Positions 15,592-24,139 of a DNA stretch of 60,069 nucleotides are shown one piece after another. Position 1 is the stretch's first letter, and every line of letters starts with the position of its first letter. The position numbers were made by a program, and so were the translations under genes. The stretch lies in the NCBI GenBank assembly GCA_004563405.1, contig SFTH01000017.1, positions 1-60,069 of the forward strand, in the 5' to 3' direction. The notes under the pieces were generated by a model. The model ran no database searches, was not told the DNA's origin, and saw only the letters and a program-made list of their open reading frames with translations. This DNA is from a bacterium. GTDB lineage: Bacteria; Bacillota; Clostridia; Christensenellales; Aristaeellaceae.

Positions 15592-16071
15592 ATGCAAAAG
15601 ATCACCAGCTTTACCATTGACCACAACCGCCTGCTGACGGGGCTGTATGTCTCCCGGGTGGACCGCGTGGGAGAAGCGATGGTCACTACCCTCGACATTC
15701 GCATGACCCGGCCCAATCTGGAGCCCGTGATGGACACTGCCGCGGTGCACGCCATCGAGCATCTGGGGGCCACCTGGCTGCGCAACGAGCCGGACTGGAA
15801 GGCGCGCGTGCTCTACTTCGGCCCCATGGGCTGCCGCACGGGCTTTTACCTGCTTTTGTCCGGGGAGGTGAGCGCCCGGGAAGCGCTGCCCCTGGTGGAC
15901 GGCATGTTCCGCTTCATCTCCGGCTTCGAGGGCGAAATTCCCGGGGCCAGCGCGAAGGACTGCGGCAACTATCTGGACATGAACCTCTCCATGGCAAAAT
16001 ACCATGCAAAGAAATACATCCGCGAGGTGCTGGACGATCCCGCGCCGGAGCGGCTCTGCTATCCCGAGTGA
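15592..16071 (+). CDS. luxS: S-ribosylhomocysteine lyase LuxS
   Basis: Cleaves S-ribosylhomocysteine to homocysteine and the AI-2 precursor DPD in the activated methyl cycle. GGGAGG precedes the ATG. The 159-residue length is standard. The Fe(II) ligands are present: HAIEH (H53, H57) and C124 in DCGNYL, plus the catalytic C81 in GPMGCRTGFY. No pfs or methionine gene adjoins; the next gene (DUF2148) is 18 bp on and probably cotranscribed. Confidence 0.97.
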   Translation: MQKITSFTIDHNRLLTGLYVSRVDRVGEAMVTTLDIRMTRPNLEPVMDTAAVHAIEHLGATWLRNEPDWKARVLYFGPMGCRTGFYLLLSGEVSAREALPLVDGMFRFISGFEGEIPGASAKDCGNYLDMNLSMAKYHAKKYIREVLDDPAPERLCYPE

Positions 16072-16088
16072 ACACAGGAGGAAGAGAC

Positions 16089-16631
16089 ATGATTTACAGC
16101 GCAGAAGAAATGGAGACCCGCGCGGCGCTGGAGGCGGCCGCCCGGGTGTGCGCCGCCGCCCGCACGGCGCCCAAGGCCTGCGGCATTGACCGGATTCAGA
16201 CCCTGACCCTCACCGACGCGGACAAGGACGCGGTGGCCCGGGAAATGGAGCGCCTGGGCGAAGAGATGGGCGCGGAGTTCTTTATCCGCGACGCGGGCAA
16301 CGTGCGCGCCGCGAAGGTGCTGGTGCTCATCGGCATCGTGGAGGCCCAGCGGGGCCTGAACAAAATCTGCGGCTATTGCCACTACGAGGACTGCGCCGCC
16401 TGCCGCGCGAACAACGGCGTGTGCGTGTACGATCCCGTGGACGTGGGCATCGCCCTGGGCAGCGCCGCCGCCACCGCCGCAGACTGCCGCATGGACAGCC
16501 GCATCCTCTTCTCTGCGGGCCGGGCGGCGCAGTCCCTGGGCCTGCTGGGCGAAAATGTGCGCCTAATCTACGGCCTTCCCCTGGCCGTGACCGGGAAGTC
16601 TCCCTTCTTCGACCGCAAGAAGAAGGCCTGA
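16089..16631 (+). CDS. DUF2148 ferredoxin-like protein
   Basis: The ATG at 16089 follows CAGGAGGAAG. The 180-residue protein has the DUF2148 layout: ARTAPKACGIDRI near 24-36, a Cys cluster CGYCHYEDCAAC (about 94-105), then the C-terminal segment LGLLGENVRLIYGLPL and SPFFDR. The family is annotated as ferredoxin domain-containing, presumably binding an Fe-S cluster; its reaction is unknown. It probably forms an operon with luxS, which is not a known functional pair. Confidence 0.85.
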   Translation: MIYSAEEMETRAALEAAARVCAAARTAPKACGIDRIQTLTLTDADKDAVAREMERLGEEMGAEFFIRDAGNVRAAKVLVLIGIVEAQRGLNKICGYCHYEDCAACRANNGVCVYDPVDVGIALGSAAATAADCRMDSRILFSAGRAAQSLGLLGENVRLIYGLPLAVTGKSPFFDRKKKA

Positions 16632-16685
16632 GCCGGGCGCGGAGACTCCGCGCGGGCAATACAGAGAATGGAAGGAAATGTACGC

Positions 16686-17600
16686 ATGAATAAACCGACG
16701 CTCGTCGTCATGGCTGCCGGGCTGGGCAGCCGCTTCGGCGGCTGCAAGCAGATGACGCCCGTGGATCCCATGGGACATGTGATTATGGATTACTCCATCT
16801 ACGACGCGCTGCGCGCGGGCTTTGGCAAGATCATCTGCGTGATCAAGCCGGAGATGGAGGCGGACTTCCGCGCCGCCATCGGCGACCGCATCGCCCGCCG
16901 GGCGAACCTGGCCTACGCCTATCAGACCATCGACCGCCTGCCCGAGGGCTACCGCGTGCCCGAGGGCCGGGTGAAGCCCTGGGGCACGGCCCACGCCGTG
17001 CTCTGCGCCGCCGACCAGATCGAGAGCGACTTCGCCGCCATCAACGCCGACGACTACTATGGCCCCTCCGCCTTCCGGGCAGCCTGCGACTTCCTGACCG
17101 GGCCCCGGCCGGAGAACACCCACGCCATGGTGGGCTACCGCATCGAAAACACCCTCACCGAGAACGGCTACGTCTCCCGCGGCGTCTGCGAGACGGACGG
17201 GGAGGGCACGCTCCGGCGCATCACCGAGCGGGTGCACATCGAGCCCCGCAGCGGCGGCGCCGCCTACATCGAGGAGGGAGAGGACGAGGTGTTCATCCCG
17301 GCGGGCACGCCCGTCTCCATGAACCTGTGGGCCTTCGACCACAACATACTGGACGAGATGCGCCGCCGCTTCGTGGAATTCCTGGACACGAAGGCCGTGG
17401 AGAATCCCCTGAAGGCCGAATTCTACCTGCCCAGCGTGCCGGACGCCCTCATCCGCGAGGGCAAGGCCCGGGTGAAGGTGCTGGACACCTGCGAGCGCTG
17501 GTACGGCGTGACCTACCACCAGGATCTGGAGGGCGTGCAGGCCGCCATGGCGAAAAAGCGCGCCGCAGGCGTGTACCCCGAAAAGCTCTGGGAGGACTGA
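16686..17600 (+). CDS. Nucleotidyltransferase family protein
   Basis: The ATG at 16686 follows GGAAGG. The 304-residue protein has the NTP-transferase signature at its N-terminus (VVMAAGLGSRFGGCKQMTPV), then DYSIYDALRAGF and a metal/sugar-binding NADDYYG, as in sugar-1-phosphate nucleotidylyltransferases. The C-terminal part lacks the left-handed beta-helix of GlmU-type enzymes. The sugar and nucleotide are not predictable. No sugar-modifying genes adjoin. Confidence 0.85.
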   Translation: MNKPTLVVMAAGLGSRFGGCKQMTPVDPMGHVIMDYSIYDALRAGFGKIICVIKPEMEADFRAAIGDRIARRANLAYAYQTIDRLPEGYRVPEGRVKPWGTAHAVLCAADQIESDFAAINADDYYGPSAFRAACDFLTGPRPENTHAMVGYRIENTLTENGYVSRGVCETDGEGTLRRITERVHIEPRSGGAAYIEEGEDEVFIPAGTPVSMNLWAFDHNILDEMRRRFVEFLDTKAVENPLKAEFYLPSVPDALIREGKARVKVLDTCERWYGVTYHQDLEGVQAAMAKKRAAGVYPEKLWED

Positions 17601-17610
17601 TTTTTTCAAA

Positions 17611-17655
17611 GGCTCCGGCTTGCGAAGCGCCAAAGCCGGAGCCTGCATTTTGCCC
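17611..17655 (+). terminator. Terminator after nucleotidyltransferase
   Basis: GGCTCCGGCTT pairs with AAGCCGGAGCC across a 12-nt loop and is followed by TGCATTTTGCCC. Confidence 0.75.
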
Positions 17656-17684
17656 TTGTGTTTTCATTCACGGGGGCGTATAAT
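17656..17684 (+). promoter_or_regulatory. Promoter of the membrane protein at 17721
   Basis: TTGTGT (17656-17661), 17-bp spacer, TATAAT (17679-17684). Confidence 0.65.
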
Positions 17685-17720
17685 AATGTGGAAAACACCA
17701 GAATGTGAGGAAGCGTATCC

Positions 17721-18299
17721 ATGAAAAAATACCGTCCGTACCGCGCCGGCTTTATTGTCATCTATGTGCTCGGCGTACTCTGCATCAGCGACGCCATCTA
17801 CACCCTGATCAGCCAGGCCACCGGCACAGCCAACGAATACATGGCCAGCTTTTCCCTCTTCAGCTATCTGATCGCCGTGCTGGCCTTCCTGTACGTCAAG
17901 CTCTACATCGTCACCCGCATCGAAATCGACGGCAAGTTCATGCGCTTTGTGAACCCCGTGTACATCAAGCCCGCCCCCGGCGCGAAGCGCGCCATGTTCA
18001 TCTACCGCCAGGGCGATACGGACATCAAGCTGGTGGACAAGCGCTTCCCCCTCTCCGAGATGGAGAAGTACGGCTACATCGAGGATCTGGGCTACGCCCA
18101 GCTGGACAAGTCCAACGCGGGCCCGAACAACAAGCTCTTCCCCGTGCATGAGATCGCGCTGGTGATGAAGGACGGCAAGCGCTACCACGTCAACGGCGGC
18201 TTCTACTCCGAAAAGCAGCTGCGCGCCATCGTGGAGCAGCTTCACGCCGCCACCGGCCTGCGCCCCGAGGGCAAGCTGAGCGCGCTTTTGAACGCATAA
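17721..18299 (+). CDS. Two-span membrane protein of unknown function
   Basis: The ATG at 17721 follows GAGGAAG. The 192-residue protein has two membrane helices (about 9-32 and 43-64), then a 125-residue soluble region with a PH-like beta pattern (IVTRIEIDGKFMRFVNP, HEIALVMKDGKRYHVNGGF). It resembles DUF-type Firmicute membrane proteins, but I cannot name the family. It is monocistronic, with its own promoter and terminator. Confidence 0.75.
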   Translation: MKKYRPYRAGFIVIYVLGVLCISDAIYTLISQATGTANEYMASFSLFSYLIAVLAFLYVKLYIVTRIEIDGKFMRFVNPVYIKPAPGAKRAMFIYRQGDTDIKLVDKRFPLSEMEKYGYIEDLGYAQLDKSNAGPNNKLFPVHEIALVMKDGKRYHVNGGFYSEKQLRAIVEQLHAATGLRPEGKLSALLNA

Positions 18300-18312
18300 A
18301 CCCATTTGCGAG

Positions 18313-18351
18313 CCCCGGTTCCGACAGGAACCGGGGCCCTTTGTGCCTTTT
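18313..18351 (+). terminator. Strong intrinsic terminator
   Basis: CCCCGGTTCC-GACA-GGAACCGGGG, a perfect 10-bp stem, followed by CCCTTTGTGCCTTTT. Confidence 0.8.
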
Positions 18352-18399
18352 GCAGGCGCTTTGCCGCCGCAGTCATGGGTGCGCATGGAATGGTCCGCC

Positions 18400-19335
18400 T
18401 TACAGGTGCGGGAGGGACCTTCGATATTGGCGCAGATCCTCCTCCCGGACCTCTGAGAGGATGCGCTCGAGCGCACAAAGCAGGCTTTCTTTGTCCCGCG
18501 GGAGCTCGCCGCGGAGCTGGAACGCGTTGGAGGCGCCCATGGCGGCGAAGTATGTGGAAATCTCCAGATGCTCCACCAGCGTGTGAAGCTCCCGGTATTT
18601 TTCCAGTTCGTCCTCCTCGGTCCAGCTTCCCCTTTGAATTTCCGCGAAGAGTTCGGAGTCCGGATAGACGGTCAGCATATTGGGGCCGATCAGAAACGGG
18701 TGGAGCTGATTGAAGATTTCCGCAGAGGCCATCGCGCCGGACGCGCCGTTTCCCTTCCCCGATATGCCGGTCAGGTAGAAGAAGCCGTAGGTCATCCCCG
18801 CCTGTTCCAGCCGCTTGCACTGAATCAGAATGTCCCGGGAGGTATAGCCCTTTCGCATGAAGGCCAGCGCCGCATCGTCCCCGGTCTCCACGCCGATGGT
18901 CAGCGCATCGTAGCCGACCTGGCGAAGCCGGACGAGATCTTCATCCGTCTTGTTGGCGGAGTCCGTGATGCGCGCAAAGCAGCCGATGGAGCGAACGGAG
19001 GGAAGGTAGCGGTGGATGCGCCTTGCGATTTCAAGCAGCTTTTCGGTTTCCAGGACGAATGGATTTGCACCGGTCAGAAAGACGCGCCGTATGGGCGCTG
19101 GCCCGCGCCTGCCTTCGAGCTGCGCACAGGCCATCGAAACCGGGCTTTTGCACAGAATCTGCGCCTCCAGCAGATCGCTTTCGATGTCCTTGAGGGGAGA
19201 GAGTCTGAAGTGGAAGGGGAGGTCGGCGTACAGCGTGCAGAACTTGCACTTGTGGTGCGTACATCCTGCCGTCACCTCCAGCAGGAGCGAATCCGCTTCA
19301 TAGGGCGGCCGCCAAACGGTGCCTGTGCTATGCAT
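18400..19335 (-). CDS. Radical SAM protein (COG1032-like)
   Basis: The ATG at 19335 follows GGAGG at 8 nt. The 311-residue protein has the 4Fe-4S motif C25-x4-C30-x2-C33 (GCTHHKCKFC), the spacing seen in a family of Elp3/MiaB-like radical SAM proteins. TIM-barrel strands follow: RRVFLTGANPFVL, IGCFARITDSANKT, ALTIGVETGDDAALAFMRKG. No B12-binding, TRAM or SPASM domain is present. The reaction is unknown. It is divergent from an HxlR regulator, and a palindrome between them overlaps its promoter, suggesting that HxlR controls it. Confidence 0.88.
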   Translation of the reverse strand: MHSTGTVWRPPYEADSLLLEVTAGCTHHKCKFCTLYADLPFHFRLSPLKDIESDLLEAQILCKSPVSMACAQLEGRRGPAPIRRVFLTGANPFVLETEKLLEIARRIHRYLPSVRSIGCFARITDSANKTDEDLVRLRQVGYDALTIGVETGDDAALAFMRKGYTSRDILIQCKRLEQAGMTYGFFYLTGISGKGNGASGAMASAEIFNQLHPFLIGPNMLTVYPDSELFAEIQRGSWTEEDELEKYRELHTLVEHLEISTYFAAMGASNAFQLRGELPRDKESLLCALERILSEVREEDLRQYRRSLPHL

Positions 19336-19408
19336 GGTCAATACCTCCGACAGTTGGATTGCGCGCAGGCAACGGGACGAACCCGCGCGCGATGATCCCG
19401 TTGCGGTC

Positions 19409-19460
19409 ATTATAGCAGGGCACGCCCAAATTGGAAGTACTGTACTTTTTTGCAGTACTT
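19409..19460. promoter_or_regulatory. Radical SAM promoter with putative HxlR operator
   Basis: A perfect inverted repeat, AAGTACTG (19435-19442) and CAGTACTT (19453-19460), lies between the divergent genes. On the minus strand a TATAAT (19414-19409) drives the radical SAM gene, and its poor -35 position (about 19437-19432) overlaps the left arm. HxlR-family operators often contain GTAC-type dyads. A TATGAT at 19482-19487 may serve the hxlR gene. Confidence 0.6.
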
Positions 19461-19511
19461 TATTCGATGCAAATCCTGTGCTATGATGGAGGCAGGAAGG
19501 AGGTGCGGCCG

Positions 19512-19841
19512 GTGCGAAAGTCGGATGCGGCCATTGACCGTTGCAGAACAATCTCTACCCTTCAGAAGCTGCTGGGCGGGAAGTATAAAATTGAGCTCCT
19601 CTGTTACATCGGAAAATGCGACGTGCGGCGCTTCGGGCAGCTTCGCCGCCAGATTGGCGAAATCACCGAGAGCTCCCTGACGAAACAGCTGCGGGAGCTG
19701 GAGGCGGACGGCTTTATCGTCCGCCACGATTTCTGCGAGGTTCCGCCCCGGGTCGAGTATGCGCTGACGCGGCTTGGGGAGAGCTTTTTGTCCGTCCTTG
19801 ACTGCATGAAGGCGTGGGGAGATCAGAACTTGCCCCATTGA
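19512..19841 (+). CDS. HxlR-family transcriptional regulator
   Basis: The GTG at 19512 lies 8 nt after AAGGAGG, which decides the start against upstream in-frame codons that overlap the operator. The 109-residue winged helix shows the family core LQKLLGGKYKIELLCYI, RRFGQLRRQIGEITESSLTKQLRELE and EVPPRVEYALTRLG. Cys11 sits where YodB/HxlR-type redox or electrophile sensors carry their N-terminal sensing Cys. It probably controls the divergent radical SAM gene and itself. Confidence 0.92.
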   Translation: MRKSDAAIDRCRTISTLQKLLGGKYKIELLCYIGKCDVRRFGQLRRQIGEITESSLTKQLRELEADGFIVRHDFCEVPPRVEYALTRLGESFLSVLDCMKAWGDQNLPH

Positions 19842-19856
19842 GGGGCGGCGCGCACG

Positions 19857-19918
19857 CACAAAAACAGCGCCGGCGGAGCTGCGGCGCATGGTTCCGTCCG
19901 CAATTCCGCCGACGCCGG
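19857..19918 (-). terminator. Terminator of the kinase-proC-DUF89 operon
   Basis: On the minus strand a long GC hairpin (GCGTCGGCGGA ... TCCGCCGGCGC) is followed by TGTTTTT, directly after the DUF89 stop. Confidence 0.6.
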
Positions 19919-19924
19919 TCTGTC

Positions 19925-20833
19925 TCAGGCCTTGCGCATGCAGAGGATGCTGCCCCTGGGCGTGCCGGTGAGGCGGGCGATGACGTTGCACTTGGCGATC
20001 ATCAGAAACCAGATGTCACCCCGGTCGCAGCCGTACAGGCCCTCGTAGTTGCCCATGCCCTTGGCAATGACCACGTCCGCGCCGTAGAAGGCGCGGTTGA
20101 ATTCGGGGCTGGTGCGGCGCAGCAGGGTGGTCAGCAGGCTGTCGCCGTTGTCGATCACCTCGGCCACGTCCTCCATGCCCACCATGGCCGCGTCCTCCCG
20201 GGTCACGTCGTTCACCACGGCGGTGCCGCGCACGCCGTATTGCACGCGCAGCTGCGGGTAGAGGCCGCGCAGGGTCTCGATCAGGAGCTTGTCCATGGCG
20301 ATTTCGCCGCAGTTGTCGCCCAGCACCAGCAGCGTGCGGGCGCGGGAGAGCGCCGCCTTCAGGCTGTCGCAGTCGTCCACATACATGCCCGTGCGGTCCA
20401 CCTCGCGCACCTTCTCCATGGCCGCCTCCAGGGAAATTTCCAGCCCCAGCGCCGCCAGGTCGATCAGGTTGCCCGCGATGGCGGCCCGAACCGCCGCGCG
20501 GAGGGGGTCGCCGCTCTCCTGAATGTGCCGCCGCACCTCCGGGCAGAGGCGCAGCATGCCCCGGTTGAAGTGGGCCTTCACGCCCCGGTAGGGATCCTCG
20601 TCCCCCACAGCACGGGTCACGATGCGGTAGACCTCCTCGATCAGCTCACAGTTGTTTCGGTCGACGCCCTTCCGGGCGATCAGCTCCACCGCCTGCTGCA
20701 TCAGCGCCTTGCGCCGGGGCATCTCCATGCCCAGCAGCTCCGTGGTCGCCGTCACCTGGTTGAGGGCGCAGTTCAGGCACTCCAACCCCAGCAGGGAATT
20801 GAGCGGGTCGCTTGAATGTGTCTTCTGTTCCAT
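19925..20833 (-). CDS. DUF89 / ARMT1-like damage-control phosphatase
   Basis: A 302-residue protein of the DUF89 family, metal-dependent phosphatases thought to remove damaged or surplus phosphometabolites. Seen here: an N-terminal CxxC (LECLNCALNQ), the metal-site motif LVLGDNCGEIAMDKLLIE, then GTAVVNDVTREDA and VIAKGMGNYEG. The ATG at 20833 lies 5 nt after the proC stop, so it is cotranscribed with proC and the kinase. The substrate is unknown; with proline and nucleoside-kinase neighbours a sugar phosphate is the likeliest class (inference). Confidence 0.88.
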   Translation of the reverse strand: MEQKTHSSDPLNSLLGLECLNCALNQVTATTELLGMEMPRRKALMQQAVELIARKGVDRNNCELIEEVYRIVTRAVGDEDPYRGVKAHFNRGMLRLCPEVRRHIQESGDPLRAAVRAAIAGNLIDLAALGLEISLEAAMEKVREVDRTGMYVDDCDSLKAALSRARTLLVLGDNCGEIAMDKLLIETLRGLYPQLRVQYGVRGTAVVNDVTREDAAMVGMEDVAEVIDNGDSLLTTLLRRTSPEFNRAFYGADVVIAKGMGNYEGLYGCDRGDIWFLMIAKCNVIARLTGTPRGSILCMRKA

Positions 20834-20838
20834 TGTGC

Positions 20839-21621
20839 CTATCTCTCCATCGTCGCCTGAATCGCGTCCAGCATGGCCGCGCGCAACCCGGCGCGCTCCA
20901 GCGCCTCCACGCCGCGGATGGTGGAGCCCGCCGGGGAGCACACGCCGTCCTTGATCGCGCCGGGGTGTTGGCCCGTGGCGAGCTGCATTTTCCCCGTGCC
21001 CGCCAGGGTCTGGCTGGCCAGGCGGTAGGCGGTGGCGCGGGGCAGGCCGTACTTCACGCCCGCGTCCGCCAGCGCCTCGATCACCATGGCGCAGAAGGCC
21101 GGGCCGCAGCCGGACACCGAGCCGCCGATGCCCATCAGATGGGTGGGCAGCTCCTCCACCACGCCCAGGCTCTCAAAGCGCGCCATGATCTCTGTTCGCT
21201 CCTGCGGCAGCAGCGAGCTCGCCTGTTCAAACAGCATTACGCCCGCGCCCACCATGGCCGGGGTGTTGGGCATGACGAACTGCACCCGGGTGCTCTCGTC
21301 CACCAGCGCGCGCAACCGGGCGAAGTCGTAGCCCAGCGCCACGCTGATGAGCGCCTTGCCCTTCAGCGCGTCCCGCAGCTCTGCGAGAACGCCCTCGATT
21401 ACATAGGGCTTGACGGCGATGAGCACGGTGTCCGCGCCCTCCACCGCCTCCTGCGCGCTCCTGCAGGGCGCGATGCCCGTCTCCCGGGCGTAGGCCTCGA
21501 GCCTGTCCCAGTGGGGCGCGTAGCCGCGCACGTCCTCCGCGGCCACCGCGCCGCCGGCGATCAGGCCGGAGCAGATGGCCCGGCCCATGTTTCCCAGTCC
21601 GATAAATGCAAGCTTTTTCAT
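20839..21621 (-). CDS. proC: Pyrroline-5-carboxylate reductase
   Basis: Last step of proline synthesis: NAD(P)H reduction of P5C to proline. The 260-residue protein begins MKKLAFIGLGNMG with the Rossmann GxGxxG motif. It shows FVMPNTPAMVGAGV, SVSGCGPAF and the C-terminal signature GMxxA-like ALADAGVKYGLPR ... KDGVCSPAGSTIRGVEALE. The ATG overlaps the upstream kinase stop (ATGA). Confidence 0.95.
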   Translation of the reverse strand: MKKLAFIGLGNMGRAICSGLIAGGAVAAEDVRGYAPHWDRLEAYARETGIAPCRSAQEAVEGADTVLIAVKPYVIEGVLAELRDALKGKALISVALGYDFARLRALVDESTRVQFVMPNTPAMVGAGVMLFEQASSLLPQERTEIMARFESLGVVEELPTHLMGIGGSVSGCGPAFCAMVIEALADAGVKYGLPRATAYRLASQTLAGTGKMQLATGQHPGAIKDGVCSPAGSTIRGVEALERAGLRAAMLDAIQATMER

Positions 21622-22352
21622 ACGACCTCCAGAGTGCCGTCCGGGGCGGGCGCGAGGTTCAGATCGCCCCTTCGGGAATGTTCCATGCAGCGCTGAATGT
21701 TTGGCCAGTCGTTTGCGCGCACAAAGGCGCGGGCGGCCTCCTCGCCGTAGCCGCCCATCATCTTCCGCTGGACGATGCGCTCCAGCTGGCGCTCGTCTCC
21801 CGCGCGCAGGAAGATGGAATAGTCGCAGCGCAGATCGCGCCAGGGCGCCTCGTCCAGCAGCAGCCAGTTGCCTTCCACAATCAGAATCTGCTCCCGGATC
21901 TCCACCGCCTCCGGTACGGGGTCGTGAATGCGGCGGTCGTAGAGGGGCCAGCGCTGGCCCGGCAGCTCCAGCCGCGCCAGCAGCGCGGCGAGGGCGGGCA
22001 CATCGTAGGTCTCCGGCGCGCCCTTGATCTTCCGCAGGGAAATCTCCGCGCCGTCGCGCACCAGGCTGTGCGACTCCAGATAGGCCTGGGTATAGTGGAA
22101 GCCGTCGATGCCCACCGTCTGCACCGGCGTGAGCTCCGCCTCCTCCCGGGAGAGCTTCTCCAGATAGCAGCACAGCGTGCTCTTGCCCGCAGCGGGTGGT
22201 GCGGCCAGAAACACCGCGATGCGCCGTCCCCGCTCCCGCTGAAGCGCGGTCAGCCTGCGCAGCAGCGGCAGAAAGATCTTCTCCCGGTCCCGCGCGTCAA
22301 ATTCCGCCGCGATCATGAGACCATTGACCTGAAATGCAAATTGCTCCTTCAT
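21618..22352 (-). CDS. Uridine kinase/PanK-type P-loop kinase
   Basis: A 244-residue P-loop protein with GGAGGT ahead of the ATG. Walker A is AAPPAAGKSTL (about 50-60). VGIDGFHYTQAYL matches the DGFH substrate loop of the uridine kinase/pantothenate kinase/YggC group, and ILIVEGNWLLLDE is a Walker-B-like strand. The substrate is unassigned: a nucleoside, sugar or fructosamine-type compound. It is the first gene of a three-gene operon with proC and DUF89, a pairing of kinase and damage-control phosphatase that may act on one metabolite. Confidence 0.85.
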   Translation of the reverse strand: MKEQFAFQVNGLMIAAEFDARDREKIFLPLLRRLTALQRERGRRIAVFLAAPPAAGKSTLCCYLEKLSREEAELTPVQTVGIDGFHYTQAYLESHSLVRDGAEISLRKIKGAPETYDVPALAALLARLELPGQRWPLYDRRIHDPVPEAVEIREQILIVEGNWLLLDEAPWRDLRCDYSIFLRAGDERQLERIVQRKMMGGYGEEAARAFVRANDWPNIQRCMEHSRRGDLNLAPAPDGTLEVV

Positions 22353-22553
22353 GGGGCACCTCCGTCCGCGTTCGCGTCTTCACAGCTTGTATTTCGCGCC
22401 CCCGGGGGAAAATCCTGCCGGAGCGGGAAAAATGACGGATCCGCTGCAAAAACTTATGGTTTCAACCTGATTGTAACCCAAAATTGCTGAAAAGAGCGTC
22501 GAAAAATGCTATGATACGTTCAATCCAAATATGTTAAAGAGGGGCGATATATC

Positions 22554-24056
22554 ATGGCGCATTATATCAGTGAACCTTCCCACACCTTCAGCGAGTACCT
22601 GCTCATTCCCGGCTACACCTCCGAGGAATGTATTCCGGACAACGTGTCCCTGCGCACGCCGCTGGTGAAGTTCAAAAAGGGCGAGGAAGCCCCCATTTCC
22701 CTCAACATCCCGCTGGTTTCCGCAATCATGCAGTCCGTCTCCAACGACACCATGGCCATCGCCCTGGCGCGCGAGGGCGGAATGTCCTTCATCTACGGCG
22801 CGCAGAGCATCGAGGATGAGGCCGCGATGGTCGCCCGCGTGAAGAACTACAAGTCCGGCTTCGTGGTTAGCGATTCCAATGTGCGCCCGGATCAGACCCT
22901 GCAGGACGTGCTGGATCTCGTGGAGGCCCACGGCCACTCCACCATCGCCGTCACGGACGACGGCAAGCCCAACGGCCGCCTGCTGGGCGTGGTGACCGGC
23001 CGCGACTACCGCGTGTCCCGCATGGCCACCACCGAGCTGGTCTCCGGCTTCATGACGCCCCTTGAGAAGCTCGTGACCGCCCCGGCGAGCACCACGCTGA
23101 AGGAGGCCAACGACATCATCTGGGAGCACAAGCTCAACTCCCTGCCCATCGTGGACGGCGAGGGCCGCCTGCTGTACTTCGTCTTCCGCAAGGACTACGC
23201 CCAGCACAAGGAGAACCCGCTGGAGTTGCTGGACGGCAAGAAGAGCTACATGGTGGGCGCGGGCATCAACACCAAGGACTACGAGCAGCGCGTCCCGGCG
23301 CTGATTCAGGCCGGCGCGGACGTGCTGTGCATCGACTCCTCCGAGGGCTACACCTGCTGGCAGGCCAAGACCATCCGCTACATCCGCGAAAAGTACGGCG
23401 ACAGCGTGAAGGTGGGCGCGGGCAACGTGGTGGACCGCGACGGCTTCCTGTTCCTGGCGGAGCAGGGCGCGGACTTCGTGAAGGTGGGCATCGGCGGCGG
23501 CTCCATCTGCATCACCCGCGAAACCAAGGGCATCGGCCGCGGCCAGGCCAGCGCGCTGATCGAAGTGGCGGCCGCCCGCGACGAGTACTTTGAAAAGACC
23601 GGCGTGTACGTTCCGATCTGCTCCGACGGCGGCATCGTGCACGACTACCACATGACCCTGGCGCTGGCCATGGGCGCGGACTTCATCATGATGGGCCGCT
23701 ACTTTGCCCGCTTCGACGAGAGCCCGACCCAGAAGCTGCTGGTGAACGGCTCCTATGTGAAGGAGTACTGGGGCGAGGGCTCCAACCGCGCGCGCAACTG
23801 GCAGCGCTACGACCTGGGCGGCAAGGCCAAGCTCAACTTCGAGGAGGGCGTGGATTCCTACGTCACCTACGCCGGTTCCCTGCGGGACAACGTGGCGCGG
23901 AGCCTGTACAAGGTCAAGTCCACCATGTGCAACTGCGGCGTGACCACCATCCCGGATCTCCAGCGCGACGCGAAGCTGACGCTGGTGTCCTCCGTGAGCA
24001 TCGTCGAGGGCGGCTATCACGACGTGACGCTGCGCGCGACCAACGGCAAGAACTGA
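22554..24056 (+). CDS. guaB: IMP dehydrogenase
   Basis: Oxidises IMP to XMP, the committed step of GMP synthesis. GAGGGG lies about 10 nt before the ATG. The 500-residue protein has the TIM barrel split by a CBS pair (about 110-215: SNVRPDQTLQDVLDLV, ASTTLKEANDIIWE), the catalytic loop GGGSICITRE with Cys319, and FIMMGRYFAR. The GGGSIC loop replaces the usual GPGSIC. A TATGAT at 22510-22515 is a possible -10 without a convincing -35. Confidence 0.95.
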   Translation: MAHYISEPSHTFSEYLLIPGYTSEECIPDNVSLRTPLVKFKKGEEAPISLNIPLVSAIMQSVSNDTMAIALAREGGMSFIYGAQSIEDEAAMVARVKNYKSGFVVSDSNVRPDQTLQDVLDLVEAHGHSTIAVTDDGKPNGRLLGVVTGRDYRVSRMATTELVSGFMTPLEKLVTAPASTTLKEANDIIWEHKLNSLPIVDGEGRLLYFVFRKDYAQHKENPLELLDGKKSYMVGAGINTKDYEQRVPALIQAGADVLCIDSSEGYTCWQAKTIRYIREKYGDSVKVGAGNVVDRDGFLFLAEQGADFVKVGIGGGSICITRETKGIGRGQASALIEVAAARDEYFEKTGVYVPICSDGGIVHDYHMTLALAMGADFIMMGRYFARFDESPTQKLLVNGSYVKEYWGEGSNRARNWQRYDLGGKAKLNFEEGVDSYVTYAGSLRDNVARSLYKVKSTMCNCGVTTIPDLQRDAKLTLVSSVSIVEGGYHDVTLRATNGKN

Positions 24057-24067
24057 TACTTCAAAAC

Positions 24068-24104
24068 ATCAAATCCGGCGCATTCCGCCGGATTTGATCT
24101 GTCT
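24068..24104 (+). terminator. Hairpin after guaB
   Basis: A perfect 13-bp stem (ATCAAATCCGGCG / CGCCGGATTTGAT) with a 5-nt loop, followed only by CTGTCTCT. Partial termination or an mRNA 3' end is likely. Confidence 0.6.
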
Positions 24105-24139
24105 CTGGAACGACTTAACAAACATCAGGAGAGGATCAA

